Shown one piece after another: positions 42,452-54,150 of a stretch of DNA of 64,000 nucleotides (positions within the stretch are counted from its first letter, which is position 1; each line of letters begins with the position of its first letter). Source of the stretch: Diplonema papillatum (taxonomy: Eukaryota; Euglenozoa; Diplonemea; Diplonemida; Diplonemidae); assembly GCA_030068145.1 (NCBI GenBank), contig JAPJBO010000506.1:101013-165012 (forward strand), read 5' to 3'. The translations under genes were made by a program, and so were the position numbers. The notes beneath the pieces were generated by a model that was given only the letters and a program-made list of their open reading frames with translations, did not search any database and was not told the origin of the DNA.

Positions 42452-42591
42452 TTTTTGGTATATCACAGCTGCAATTTTTGGGCCGTATGTATTGCTTCCA
42501 GTGCCTGCAAATTTAAGAATTGCCTGTATAAGCGTATACATCTGTGATGAATAGACGATTAGAAATAGGGGTCTCTGACAGAAGAGCCTGA

Positions 42592-42879
42592 GTGCACGAG
42601 CGCACACGAGACAGTGAACCAGTTCAGTCGACGATGACCAATGGTTTGACTGGGTGGGAGGGACAACGCGCTGTCCAGGTGGTTGTTTCCGCCTTCGGTC
42701 TCTGGAGAAACTCTGCATACCGTTCCGGTCGCAGGTTGTTTGACACGGCGACTCCAGACGAACTGGACAGCGTAGGTGAAAATGAGGCGCGCCGCTACGT
42801 TGCGCGGGCGGGCAAAATTGATTCACTGGCAGGTGAGTCACCAATAGGGCTATATTATGCCTTGGGTATGCGAAGGTAG
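42592..42879 (+). other. coding-like segment, no family recognised
   Basis: The frame from 42736 to about 42831 reads as plausible protein (FDTATPDELDSVGENEARRY) between a CGCAG and a CAG|GTGAGT. It could be an exon. No partner exon joins in phase, and the donor differs from the GTATGY used by the other genes here. Confidence 0.25.
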
Positions 42880-43046
42880 TATGTGAGTACGTACGTCACA
42901 CACTGCTGCGCGGCTGTAGGTATGGTAGTACCCCATCACCTCCGGATGACCTCAGGAATCTCTCGGGAGCACTCACACTCCTATCCATTTTCGGACAGAA
43001 AAGTGAGTGAGGTTCGGACACTCCCCCTGCGGCTGCGCATGCGTCT

Positions 43047-43277
43047 GTGCGGAAGGTGTTCGAGTTTGAACCAATGGATCCACTGGACGCACCGCGTCCT
43101 GAGCTGGCCAAGGACGTGGACGAGCAGCCACCACCCAGCTGCCACCCAGAAGAACTGTGCACCCGTTTCAAGTCGCCACTCTGGGGTCCGACCTACCCGA
43201 ACTGTGTGCCGAGGAATCGCCCATCGTCACCACAGGTCCTCTGCAGCACAGGACACTTTCTACTGCTTTCCCAGTAG
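43047..43277 (+). other. coding-like segment, no family recognised
   Basis: The frame reads VFEFEPMDPLDAPRPELAKD and onward, rich in Pro and acidic residues, then degrades near 43200. A gene fragment or terminal exon is possible. I found no domain. Confidence 0.25.
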
Positions 43278-43734
43278 AAACATTCCCGCACTGAAGAGCC
43301 TCGCTCCCGGGGCCAGCCCCCCACACTGTTTGAACCATCCGTGGCAACAGACTTTTAAACACGGACGTCTGATGCCAGGATGCACACATGCAGCATAGAC
43401 GTTGCGCCAAGGGTCAGAGAAAAAGGAAAAGTGGCAGCAGTGCCAGAGCTTCCGCTAGCTGGAAGCTGCGGGGCGTTGCAAACCCCCCGATGCGGGCTAC
43501 ATGGCAACCCCTATGCACGCGGGGGCTCAGGGCCACATTCATTGCGAATGTGTTCGTGGTGTCGGCCGCAGGAGTCTTTTTTGACTAGCCAAAGAGAGTA
43601 AAAGAGTGAAAGAGTACGTAAACTACCAGACCAGCGGAGGCCACCGAAAAAATATTTCTTACCTTTTCCTTATCCCTCAAAACCAGCACCAATAACAACG
43701 ACCCCCCGACAAAGAGTTTCACGCGAACTTTTTT

Positions 43735-44025
43735 AGGTACCAGGGAAAGCCTGCTACACGGGAGCCAAGCTTCACGTGTTCGGCGGTAGTGCAGAGCCAC
43801 GGGCCTACGGGTCAAGTGGCTACCGATTTCCCTAACTAAAGCATCGAGGCTTGGCGCACCTTGGGGCTTGGCGCTCGCGCTGAACACAAAGCTCGTCGAG
43901 ACGGTCAGCCGCAGGGCAGAGCGGACGGGGTTGTGGCACTGTGCTGCCTCCGACTCAAGCTTTGCAAGCTGTGGTTGACCGTCACGTTCCTGGACCAGGA
44001 GCGGCCTTTTTCTTCTTCTTCTCTC
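43735..44025 (-). repeat. family D dispersed repeat, copy 4
   Basis: It starts GGTACCAGGGAAAGCCTGC and ends GACCAGGAGCGGCC on the plus strand. It closely resembles copy 1 in inverted orientation and is followed by a short family F piece (44036-44100). Confidence 0.8.
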
Positions 44026-44100
44026 TTCACTCCAAAAAAGTCACCTGGAGACACGAAACGAGAATCGGAGTTTCAGGCGAACTTTCACTCCAAAACAAAG

Positions 44101-45478
44101 AAGGCCGCTTCGTGGGATGATGCTGTGCGACCTGACAACGAGAAGCCAATCCCCTCCTCCTGCTTCACGAGCAACTCCCCTGGCTGAATTCTGTAGTAGA
44201 CGGGCTATAGTAGACTGGCAAAGGAGCAGACAAACGCGTGGGATGCTGATTATCTTGTATTTGCCCAATCAGTGCGATTTACCTTCGTTTTCCCCACCAC
44301 TCAGGGGGGGCGTCGGCTTTCGTTTTCACCGCGGACTCTCCAATTCGGTTTTCGCTAGGGAACCTGCCTGGCCAACAGGAAAAGAAGAAGAAGAAGAAGA
44401 AGAAACAAAGCGGCCAACGGAAAAAAAGAAAGTAGATACACGCGCAGTTGGATTTCGGCTCCTTCAGTTTCGGCTTCGATGTTTCCGCGTGGGAGGCGCA
44501 GCTCTTGGCGGCAGGAGAAAAAGATGGCGTGTTAGATGTCTCGTTTTTTTTTTTTAAAATTATTCGGACGGACTCCAGTAGGGGGGTGCCCACGCAGGCC
44601 CTTTAAGGATTTGTCCGAAACCCGAAAACGCAGTTTTCTGCCTCGCTGTCCCCCCGACTGGGGGTTTAAAACGTTTTTGAAGCGATTGCTAACGGTTCGG
44701 AGGGTGAAATCGCTCTCAAAGTCACTAAAATGTTGGAAAATTGGCTTCCGGACAAAAAGAAATCGTACTGTAGCCCTTTGTGGAGTGGGCACCCCTAGGA
44801 CTGAGGATGGCGTGCGTTTGAGGTTGATCAGCAATCCGCCCACGAAAACAGGGCAGAATAAAAAAAAAGGAAAAGTGGGAAAAGTTGTCAGCACGCACAA
44901 ACAAAGCACCCTGTCTATTTCTCGTGTTAAGGTCCTACCCTAGGTCACGGCGGTTTCATCCGATTCCCGCAAGCTCTAAAGGGGTCTGGTAGACTATTCA
45001 TTGCAGTATGCAAGCCTTGAATGCATATACTTCCAAGAATCAAGATAAATGACCGCGCTGCTTTGTGCGTGATCAGCTCTGGCAGCCTGGTCCGTCTATC
45101 TGACTGTGGAAGGTGGGCATAAACGGTAGCGATACAAGACATCCCTCCCTACACCAACTCGCCCGCCTGTTTAAAGGCCGAGACTTCGTTCGTCCGGAAT
45201 CAACCTGACAAATCACTCCATCAAACCAGGAGCGGCCGCGCGCCACCACAACGCATCGAGAAAAAGCTCTCGTTCTGTCGATCCTTGACGCAGAGGGCAA
45301 AAAAACCAGTCCTTTTTCTCCGACCTTTCAAGAGCTGCGGCCTCAGCTATTTCCGAGCCCTCACCTTTTTGCAAGCTTACGCGGCGCCTCGGCAATCCCG
45401 GGTTTTTGTATCTTAGCACAGGTAGCTTGTCCCCGCCGTTTCATTTGTATGCAAATCCATATGCGCGGTGTTGTCAGA
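44101..45478. other. gene-free stretch
   Basis: I see no gene. A GAA microsatellite lies at 44385-44405. A paired set of plus- and minus-strand frames at 44532-44943 has no motif. Confidence 0.45.
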
Positions 45479-46130
45479 CCCACGTCTGAGTGGGTTGGTC
45501 TGGTCTGGCAAGTAGTGCCGAAAGTGGCGCGGACGAACTGTGTAGTCGCGCACTTGTCTGCGACAAGTGCGCGAAGAAGAAGTGTCCGTTGTGCGCCTCG
45601 AGCTCAGCGCACGCCGGAGCAATGTTGCCGGGACCACCACGAGCCCGGTGACGGTGTCCTCACACAGTGCTGCGGAGCGCACCACCTGACGCGTTGCGGC
45701 GGCTGCGCCAATGCCTCCGTGTGCTGCCGGAGTGGGCACCACCGGGCGGGAGACCGGCCAGACGACGCCTACGACGAGAACGAGGCACCTGCACCAGGTG
45801 TGCGAAAACCCACGTCTGAGTGGGTTGGTCTGGTCTGGCAAGTAGTGCCGAAAGTGGCGCGGACGAACTGTGTAGTCGCGCACTTGTCTGCGACAAGTGC
45901 GCGAAGAAGAAGTGTCCGTTGTGCGCCTCGAGCTCACAGCGCACGCCGGAGCAATGTTGCCGGGACCACCACGAGCCCGGTGACGGTGTCCTCACACAGT
46001 GCTGCGGAGCGCACCACCTGACGCGTTGCGGCGGCTGCGCCAATGCCTCCGTGTGCTGCCGGAGGGCACCACCGGGCGGGAGACCGGCCAGACGACGCCT
46101 ACGACGAGAACGAGGCACCTGCACCAGGTG
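45479..46130 (+). pseudogene. 330-bp tandem duplication encoding a Cys/His-rich domain
   Basis: Two copies start at 45479 and 45809. Translated, they give C-x2-C-x4-C-x2-C, then CC-x2-HH, DG, CC-x2-HH-x2-TRC-x2-C and CC-x2-GHH. This matches the arrays at 16108 and 63811 in order and spacing. The copies differ by two 2-bp indels. In the first copy the array is split between frames. In the second copy an intact 103-residue frame (45820-46131) keeps the array but loses the last HH pair. It is most likely a relic of the LINE C-terminal domain. Confidence 0.55.
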
Positions 46131-46344
46131 AGGTGCTCAAGCGACAGCTCCCTGGAGTTGCATCGAATTGCCTGCTGCGTGTGCGTGTGGATCTTCGAGC
46201 GTCGGCGTTTTGTCCCAGTAATGCAGCCACGAATGGCGAAGCACCTCAAATACACCCCCGGACTTCAGCAGCCATATACAAACCACCCCTTCCCACCCTC
46301 CTCCGGCGGGACCGCAACCAGCACCGGCAGCGCCCCGACCTATT

Positions 46345-46500
46345 ACCGGCCAGGGAGACTCACCAACGATCGATCGCGCGGCGCCGCTGCGGCGGCGTGC
46401 TGCGGAGGACCCTTCCGTCCCACGCACCCCCCCCAGTGCGGCGGCGCCGACGCACTCAACTGCCAACGCCGCAACTCCGGGCCAGCACCCCCGCCCTGTA
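46345..46500 (+). repeat. family Q repeat, copy 2
   Basis: It matches 27440-27600 with few changes, from GGGAGACTCACCAACGATCG to GCAACTCCGGGCCAGCA. Confidence 0.7.
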
Positions 46501-46810
46501 TAGGGGTACGTGTATGTAGAAGGCGGCAGCTGCTTCACTCGAAAGGTTAGGATCTTCGGATTCGTTATATCTGTTTCCTGCGACAAACGGGCTTCGGGCC
46601 CTCGCGAATCCTCGTTTGGAGGCACCGGCCTTCCAACCTGGGGCAAAACGACGCTCGGAATTGTCAGCCAGCTTCTGGCCTCATAGCACACGGTCTTGGC
46701 TAGGGTTCTGCGATGGCACGTAGCCTGCCACGCCGTGAACCAGAAGTCATCATCCATCATCGGAAGGGGAAGGGAAGATACACACGACAGAAACCTGAAA
46801 ACTCGCTTCC

Positions 46811-47080
46811 GCGAATGGAATAAAATGCCTGTTGACCATGTCAACGTGCCAACCAAGTGACATCACGGGGCAAAAAAGGACCGTCACCGGCAACCGACAA
46901 CCAACTAGACACGCACACTGCTCCAGTTCCCACCGTATTTTGTACGCGAATGGAATACAATGCCTGTTGACCATGCCAACGTGCCAACCAAGTGACATCA
47001 CGGGGCAAGGACCGTCACCGGCAACCGACGACCAACTAGACACGCACATTGCTCCGGTTCCCACCGTATTTTGTCCAAAA
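46811..47080 (+). repeat. 135-bp tandem duplication
   Basis: Two units start at 46811 and 46946 with GCGAATGGAAT and end CCACCGTATTTTGT. They are almost identical apart from a 4-6 bp indel. Confidence 0.9.
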
Positions 47081-47339
47081 TAGAAAAAGCAGGCGGGGTT
47101 GGACGTAAAGAGGCGGGAAGAGAGGCAAACACCCTTTGCTCCAGTGCTTGCTCGCACGTTCGCGGCCCCTGAAGGCCCGATCACTAAAAAGTTTAGGCAC
47201 TCTACCGTCCAGCACACTGAAATTGAAGGTCCCGACACAGAACACCACAGTTCGAGGCCCTAACGGCCAGCACTGGAGTTCTGGAACGGCTGAACACTAA
47301 GGTTCAAGGCCCCTTTCGACCGGAACCCTGCAGTGCAAG

Positions 47340-47362
47340 ACTCCTTATATATAGGCCAAACG
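47340..47362 (+). promoter_or_regulatory. possible TATA box of the glycosyltransferase gene
   Basis: CTTATATATAG lies about 80 bases before the proposed start codon at 47427. The position is reasonable for a core promoter, but there is no other support. Confidence 0.3.
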
Positions 47363-47426
47363 CTGCTGACTGCCTTGGCGCTTGCTGTCTCCTGTTTGCC
47401 TCTGTTTCAGACCGGTGGGAGAGGCG

Positions 47427-50204
47427 ATGTCTGTCATCACCGGTGCGAGGGCTTTCGCGCTTCCTGGAGCGGCGGTCTGTTTGCTGTCCAGCGTGATCTT
47501 GATGTACTTGACCTCTCTTAAACCGGTCGCCAGTCACCACCTAAAGCCTCCTCCGGTGGCAGCGTCGGCGGTACCGTGGAAGCACCCGCCGCGGGTACCG
47601 ACTTACGACCCGGTGCAACGCTCGCTGAAGCACCTCGCGTCGCTGGGCATCCAAATAAAGCCGAAGGAACAATGGTATGCACCCCATTCCTCGTCGACGG
47701 CAAAATGACGCGTGCGCGGGCACCTCTCCTTCCTTTTACACAGCCACCTGTTCTAGAACATAGGGGCCGAACTCGAGTGTTTTGCGGCTCCGGAATGGGA
47801 AACCTGGCGCTTTTTGGAAAGGTTGGAAAGGTTTCGTGACACATCGTTTCACATCAGCAAACATTCACGACGTGGGCGGCTTTAGATCTACATCCGAATG
47901 ACACCTCAACCACAATATGTTGTCGACAACAAAGAAGAAAAATAATAAAACAAAACTACGCATTCTTTTTGCACAAGTCAGTGATATCCGGGCAACAACC
48001 CGGCAAGAACTATCACAAATCCGGCAAGAACTCGACACAATCCCGTCAAAACTTGAATCTGATCGCATCCGACCTTAACGCGAAGTTTCGCCAGCTTCGG
48101 CTGCACCATCTGCGCGCTAAACCATGTTAAGAAGACGTATGATAACCTAGACGCAAATATAGCTCTAAGCATCTGCAGAATAACACGAAAAGCCTCTGGG
48201 CAACCACCTGTTTTCAACATTTCTTTCCTTGACACAACCCCGCAATGTCAGGTATCTCGGCGTGTGCACCGGCACGAAGTAAATAGTGGCGGGCGTCGAC
48301 CACCTGTGGCTGGTCAACGACAACGACCCTATCCTCCGGCGGCGACTGCAGAACGAACTCGGCACAAACCCGGCCCAATCCCGGCAAAACTTGAATCTCA
48401 TCACATCCGAACTCAACGCGAAGTTTCCATAGCTTCGCCTGACCCCATTTTGCGCACTTAACCATGGCTAAGAAGACGTGCGAAAACCTGGAAATATAGC
48501 TCGTAAGCATCTGCATACACAACACACGAAAAACTCCTGAACAATACGCCCCCGCAATGTCAGGTATCTCGGCGTGTGCACCGGCACGAAGTAAATAGTG
48601 GCGGGCGTCGACCACCTGTGGCTGGTCAACGACAACGACCCTATCCTCCGGCGGCGACTGCAGAACGAACTCGGCACAAACCCGGCCCAATCCCGGCAAA
48701 GCTTGAATCTCATCACATACACAACACACGAAAAACTCCAAAACAATAAGCCCGTTTTCACATATGTTTCCGTCCACGCCTGGCACAACCCCTCAGGTAT
48801 CTCGGCGTGTGCGCCGGCACGAAGTCGTCGGGAGTGTGGCTGCGGGAGTGGATCGAGCTCCAAATAGTGGCGGGCGTCGACCATCTGTGGCTGGTCAACG
48901 ACAACGACCCCGAGACCGAGGACGGCACGGCGGCGATCATGGACTTCTACGAGGCGCTGGGCTTCCTGACGATCATCCCGGGCCGGATGCCGAAGAAGCA
49001 CCCGGGCTGCCGCCCGGCCCAGCGGGGCGTGACGACGGAGCACAACTGCGCCGCGCCGAAGCACTGCGCCGAGCACGTGGCGGAGCAGGTGAAGTGGATG
49101 ATGTTCGTCGACACCGATGAGTTCGCGTTCCCGCGGGCCGGCTGCTCGCTGTCCGACTACGTCCGGAGCACCTGCGACCAGGACGCCGCGGCGATCCCAG
49201 TGCGGTGGGAACGCTTCGGTACCAACGGCTTCACCGACCAGCCCGTCGGGCTGCTGACCGAAAACTTTCTTTCCTCCGGCGGTGACTGCAGCGCCCTGAA
49301 AGACCCATCGTACGAGGCGCAGCCCCACTGCAAGTTGGACCCTTTTTCGTTCTGCGGCGAGTGCCGGCACACAAAAGTGCTGTTCAACATGCACTGCGCG
49401 ACGACAGACCACGTCGGGTGGATGCACTTCCTCGCGAACACCAGCGAGTGGAAGGCCAAGTGGGGGAGGGAGTGGGAAAACAGCCCAGGGCCTGGCACCC
49501 TGCCGTTCAAGCGCACGCAGTGCCACCATGTCCCCCACAGCACCGTGAAAAGAGAGTGCATGACCTGGCTGCAGTCTCCGGCCGGTAGGCGGGGGCAATA
49601 CAAGCCGGCGTGCTGCTCGGCCGGGATCGGGTATAACCACTACGGCACGAAGGCCGCGAAGTACTACTGGAGGAAGCAAGCCCGCCGCCAGCTCGACAAG
49701 CGTGGGTTCCGGACGGAGCTCGCGAAGGTTGACCTCAACGACTTCATCAGCACGTCGGTGCTCAAGTTCGTGCGGGTGTTGCGGCAGCGGATGATGCACG
49801 CCGGGTCCCCCGTCTCCGTGGCGGCGCAGTTCTTCGAAGTAGGCCTGGCAGGATCGACGAAGGGAACGTGCTTCCAAGAGCCTGGGTACAGCTACGAGCC
49901 GTCCAGCCACGGCGGCCGGCACAACGTGTCGACGCGGACGGTTGAGCTCGCGCTGCCGGAAGACGCGCAGCCCGGTGAGTTCTGCTGCGCGTCCTGCTGG
50001 GCGGCGAAAGGTTGCGAAGCGTGGACGGTGGCCAACGGGATCTGCACCCTGCTCGTGCCGAGCGCGCTGGCGGTGCACTCGGACGTCGGCAAGCGGAACT
50101 TCAGGCGGCCCATTCCGAAGCTCGTCGAGGCCACGCGGGTTGGGGTTCACGGCGCTTTGTCTGGCACCGTTATTCGCGACGAGTGCTATGCTCCGGCCTC
50201 TTGA
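47427..50204 (+). CDS. GT92/DUF23-like glycosyltransferase with C-terminal PAN/apple-like domain
   Basis: Two exons, 47427-47674 and 48797-50204, join in phase (TG|G, Trp83) to give 551 residues. The donor is TG|GTATGC and the acceptor CCTCAG|GTA. Residues 9-31 form a signal anchor, so a type II Golgi protein is likely. The catalytic part begins YLGVCAGTKSS (84-94), then REWIELQIVAGVDHLWLVND, a pattern of GT92/GT2-like enzymes in which a first strand and an EW motif precede the nucleotide-sugar site. The DxD-type motif is DTD in FVDTDEF (188-190). After a Cys-rich middle, residues about 419-551 resemble a PAN/apple fold, with CC-x2-C and GCEAWTVANGICTL. Sugar donor and acceptor are unknown. 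The tail is followed by two further tandem copies, and the intron holds two truncated copies of the start of exon 2. Confidence 0.85.
47675..48796 (+). other. glycosyltransferase intron with two decoy copies of exon 2
   Basis: Copies of the exon 2 start occur at about 48248-48345 and 48563-48660, each after a CAATGTCAG acceptor-like site. Both share a 36-bp deletion that puts a stop straight after the tenth codon, and both are fused to a piece resembling 49268-49290. They are embedded in copies of repeat E with a period of about 315 bp. Confidence 0.8.
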
Positions 50205-51461
50205 GGCTGGATCTCCGGTTACCGGTAGATCTTTCCCTTACATGCAGGCCTGCCGCATACATACCTCACTTTGGTTATGCACTCATGCATCGACGGGGAA
50301 CGCGAGGTTCTCGCCTGTTCCAAGCTCGTCGAACCTTCGCGGGATGAGGTTCCGGGCACTTTGTCGAATCTCCGAAGTCTTCCTTCTCCGACGTGTGTGC
50401 TTGATCCACCTATCGCAGATGGGTCCCCCGTCTCGGTGGCGGCGCAGTTCTTCGAAGTCGGTCTGGCAGGATCGACGAAGGGAGCGTGCTTCCAAGAGCC
50501 TGGGTACAGCTACGAGCCGTCCAGCCACGGCGGCCGGCACAACGTGTCGACGCGGACGGTTGAGCTCGCGCTGCCGGAAGACGCGCAGCCCGGTGAGTTC
50601 TGCTGCGCGTCCTGCTGGGCGGCGAAAGGTTGCGAAGCGTGGACGGTGGCCAACGGGATCTGCACCCTGCTCGTGCCGAGCGCGCTGGCGGTGCACTCGG
50701 ACGTCGGCAAGCGGAACTTCAGGCGGCCCATTCCGAAGCTCGTCGAGGCCACGCGGGTTGGGGTTCACGGCGCTTTGTCTGGCACCGTTATTCGCGACGA
50801 GTGCTATGCTCCGGCCTCTTGAGGCTGGATCTCCGGTTACCGGTAGATCTTTCCCTTACATGCAGGCCTGCCGCATACATACCTCACTTTGGTTATGCAC
50901 TCATGCATCGACGGGGAACGCGAGGTTCTCGCCTGTTCCAAGCTCGTCGAACCTTCGCGGGATGAGGTTCCGGGCACTTTGTCGAATCTCCGAAGTCTTC
51001 CTTCTCCGACGTGTGTGCTTGATCCACCTATCGCAGATGGGTCCCCCGTCTCGGTGGCGGCGCAGTTCTTCGAAGTCGGTCTGGCAGGATCGACGAAGGG
51101 AGCGTGCTTCCAAGAGCCTGGGTACAGCTACGAGCCGTCCAGCCACGGCGGCCGGCACAACGTGTCGACGCGGACGGCTGAGCTCGCGCTGCCGGAAGAC
51201 GCGCAGCCCGGCGAGTTCTGCTGCGCGTCCTGCTGGGCGGCGAAAGGTTGCGAAGCGTGGACGGTGGCCAACGGGATCTGCACCCTCCTCGTGCCGAGCG
51301 CGCTGGCGGTGCTCGGATGTCGGCAAGCGGAACTTCAGGCGGCCCATTCCGAAGCTCGTCGAGGCCATGCGGGTTGGGGTTCACGGCGCTTTGTCTTGCA
51401 CCGTGATTCGCGACGAGTGCTATGCTCCGGCCTCTTGAGGCGGATCTCCGGTTACCGGTAG
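50205..51461 (+). pseudogene. two tandem 618-bp copies of the PAN-domain 3' end
   Basis: The point GGGTCCCCCGTCTC recurs at 49803, 50421 and 51039, exactly 618 bp apart. The second copy keeps an intact frame to the same stop (50822). The third has lost two bases near 51310 and shifts frame. Each extra copy is preceded by CCTATCGCAG, a good 3' splice site in form, so use as an alternative last exon cannot be excluded. Confidence 0.88.
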
Positions 51462-52420
51462 ATCTTTCCCTTACATGCAGGCCTGCCGCATACATACCTC
51501 ACTTTGGTTATGCACTCATGCACCGACGGGGAACAGGCGAGGTTCTCGCCTGTTCCAAGCTCGTCGAACCTTCGTGGGATGAGGTTTCCGGCGTACCGTC
51601 ATTCGCGACGAATGCTGTGCTCCAGGTTCAGGCCGAATCACCGGTGGATCTTCCGTGCTTGACGCACACGTACCTCGCTCCGGCATCGACGGCTTCGGAA
51701 CACGAGATTCTCGCCCGTTTCCCGTTGTCCGAAGCTCGTCGGATGAACTTGTCGGGCGCTGTCAATCGATGCTGTGCTCCGGATTTGGGCTGAACCGATT
51801 TGCCGGTTGCAATCTTAGTCTGCTCCGACGTGTAGGCTTGATCCAGATATCACCATCAGGCGGTGCACTCGGGGATAGGCAGGCGATATTCTCGCGCAGT
51901 CCGAAGCTGGTCGAGACTTGTTGAAGCCGACTAAGCACGAGTATGTCACAGCTGCAGGTGTTGTTGTAAGCCGGTCCATCCCTATCTCTTGGAACTGCAT
52001 GGAATTGCCTGCCGCTGTTCATTGTAGCGAATCGAGGTCCACCACGGTCTATCAGGTACATCCCTATCCCCTGGTGCTGCCTAGCTGCATTCTTCTGTCT
52101 ATCACAGTCTATCAGGAGGGGATGGACCGGCTTTTATGTTGGTATATTCAACCCGTGTTCAGGGTCTATGACCCCACCTGGGAAGCGAGGAGGGCGATCC
52201 CGACGCAGCCATCCAGGAGGATATGTCTGTATTTGCAAACCAGGGGTGTGGCCGAGTTCGCGGGTTTAGGTTCGGCACTTTGTCTGGCACTGTCGTTCGT
52301 GACAAATGCTTCGCACCAGCCTCAGGCCGAATCCCTGGTTACCGGTAGATCTTCTCCTACATGTGAGCCTGACGGACACGGTACCTGATTCTGGTGCATC
52401 GACGGGCTTCGGAACAGGCG
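51462..52420 (+). pseudogene. older, decayed relics of the same 3' unit
   Basis: Pieces such as TTCTCGCCTGTTCCAAGCTC (51542), CCGAATCACCGGTGGATCTT and, near 52265-52350, GGCACTTTGTCTGGCACTGT and AATCCCTGGTTACCGGTAGA repeat parts of the 618-bp unit in diverged form. Confidence 0.65.
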
Positions 52421-52685
52421 AACTTGACACCCGCGAACTATCTTGAATTAGCTACCTCTATAGTGGTAGTTCGTCCTGAAGTGGAGCCGCAAGGAAAGAT
52501 TGGGACGGGAATACGGCTCTCGTTGATATGTACTGCACACTCTAGAAACCCCCATGGTTAAAAAATCTTTTATTTCTGGACGGCACTTTTCATACTGGCC
52601 TCGCAAGCAAAAATCCGTTCTATAAAAAAGCCTTTATTTCCTGCCAGGACTATAAATTTTTTTATTCCTAGGTCCTAAGGAATAA
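52421..52685. other. A/T-rich stretch without genes
   Basis: I see no gene; A/T-rich sequence leads into a cluster of hairpins. Confidence 0.4.
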
Positions 52686-52820
52686 TAAGCATTTATTCGG
52701 CAAGATAATTTCCGTTTATTTTGCCGAGGTGTCGGTTTTAGTCCCCCCCGGGGGCCTCCCGAGGGACTAAAACCGACACCGAGGCAAAATTGGCGGAAAT
52801 TATTGCCGAATAAATGATTT
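52686..52820. repeat. large hairpin, arms of about 60 bp
   Basis: GCCGAGGTGTCGGTTTTAGT on the left pairs with ACTAAAACCGACACCGAGGC on the right across a GC-rich loop. Weaker pairing extends outward (TTATTCGGCAAGATAATTTC against AATTATTGCCGAATAA). Confidence 0.9.
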
Positions 52821-52867
52821 TATTGGGAAAACTAAATTCCCGAGGATGGAAAGAAAACCACACTGCT

Positions 52868-53040
52868 TTGCAGTTATGTTGGTGTCTAGCAGAACGTTGC
52901 GTAGCAAATGTGCACGGCAGAACGTTGTGTAAGACGTTGAGCATATTGCTTTGCAGTTACGTTGGTGTTTAGCAGAACGTTGCGTAGCAGAACGTTGTGT
53001 GTCTGAGACATTGCGTAGCAGAACGTTGTGTAGGAGTGGA
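52868..53040 (+). repeat. short direct repeats of AGCAGAACGTTG type
   Basis: AGCAGAACGTTGCGTAGCA-like words recur six times in this stretch, with the longer unit TTTGCAGTTA(C/T)GTTGGTGT at 52867 and 52953. Confidence 0.75.
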
Positions 53041-53373
53041 GTTGTTGTAAGTGACGGGTCACAGATCAATGTGCCTGGTTGTTCTGCTGCAACTGGGGGA
53101 GTCCCGGCAGGTTGACGTTGTAGTTCACAACATACGATGCTGCTTGCATGGGCGCTTGCATGAAGGACTGCACAGGTGCTGTCGTGCTGGGTAGGACTGT
53201 TGGATGAGCGCTGCGGACAAGTGCTGCGGTTTTCTTTCTGCGAGGTCTTGATATGGATCAGAAAGGATGAATTAGACTCAAAACGAGCTCAAAACACGCG
53301 ATTTCACTCACCACAGGGAGAAAAAAAATTTTGCGAGGGGTCTCCCCTACAGATTTCTGCCTACGACCTTATT

Positions 53374-53475
53374 CTGCGCCGCCAGCTATTTTCAGTCGGA
53401 AAAATAAACGAATTTATTTCCCTAGGGACAATAAATTTCATTTATTTGTTTCGACTGAAAATAGCTGGCGGCGCA
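53374..53475. repeat. hairpin with arms of about 25 bp
   Basis: GCCAGCTATTTTCAGTCG pairs with CGACTGAAAATAGCTGGC. A/T-rich ATTTATT words fill the loop and continue to 53640. Confidence 0.9.
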
Positions 53476-53869
53476 AAATAAATTCCGAGATCGGAAAAAA
53501 TAAATTCGTTTATTTGTCCGGCCTGAGTAAACACAACGGAATCCTGTCAAAAAATAAACGAAATTTATCGTCACGCTCCTCAAGCCATTTCCACCAGAGG
53601 GAATTTATTTTTCCCAATAAAAAAATTTATTTCCTGGACATTCTAATGCACTAAACTGGCAAAGGTGATACACCCAGTGCACCCATGATGGTACTGGACC
53701 CCTACAATTACATGTTCTGAGGCCGTTGTGCTACTCAAAATTCGTCGGAAACACCTCAATGGCTTGCATTTGCTGTAAAACTCCTCAAAAACGTCGACAA
53801 AAATCAAACACATTACCAGGTTGCAGAGACTATCAAACCAGCCTCATTGCAAAGTCACCACCGCCGCCC

Positions 53870-54150
53870 ACACCGACAGTTGCTGCTCTGGTCGCATCCA
53901 CTGCAACTCAGACAGTAGCTGTGCCTATGCAACCCAACCATTTGCTGCACCGGTCACATTCTCTGCACTCAGACAGTTGCTTTGCCGGTTACACCTTGTG
54001 CAACACACAGTTGCTGCACTGGTCGCATCCTCTGCAACTCAGGAGTTACTGGGTAGGTTGTACCCTGTGCAACACAGACATTTGCTGCACCAGTCGCCTA
54101 TCATGCAGCTATGCAGCTCAGGCAGCTGTTACACCAGTCACGCACCACGC
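53870..54150 (+). repeat. diverged tandem repeats of about 60 bp
   Basis: TTGCTGCACTGGTCGCATC-like units followed by CTGCAACTCAGACAG recur about five times with variable spacing. Open frames here follow from the repeat. Confidence 0.7.

Noticed and set aside
48468..50150. 560-residue open frame on the minus strand
   Set aside because: It is antisense to the glycosyltransferase exon. GC-rich codon use keeps the opposite strand open, and no domain is seen in it.
49942..51438. 498-residue plus-strand frame across the PAN repeats
   Set aside because: It uses a different frame from the gene and stays open only because the 618-bp repeat is a multiple of three. The product is Arg/Ser-rich without motifs.
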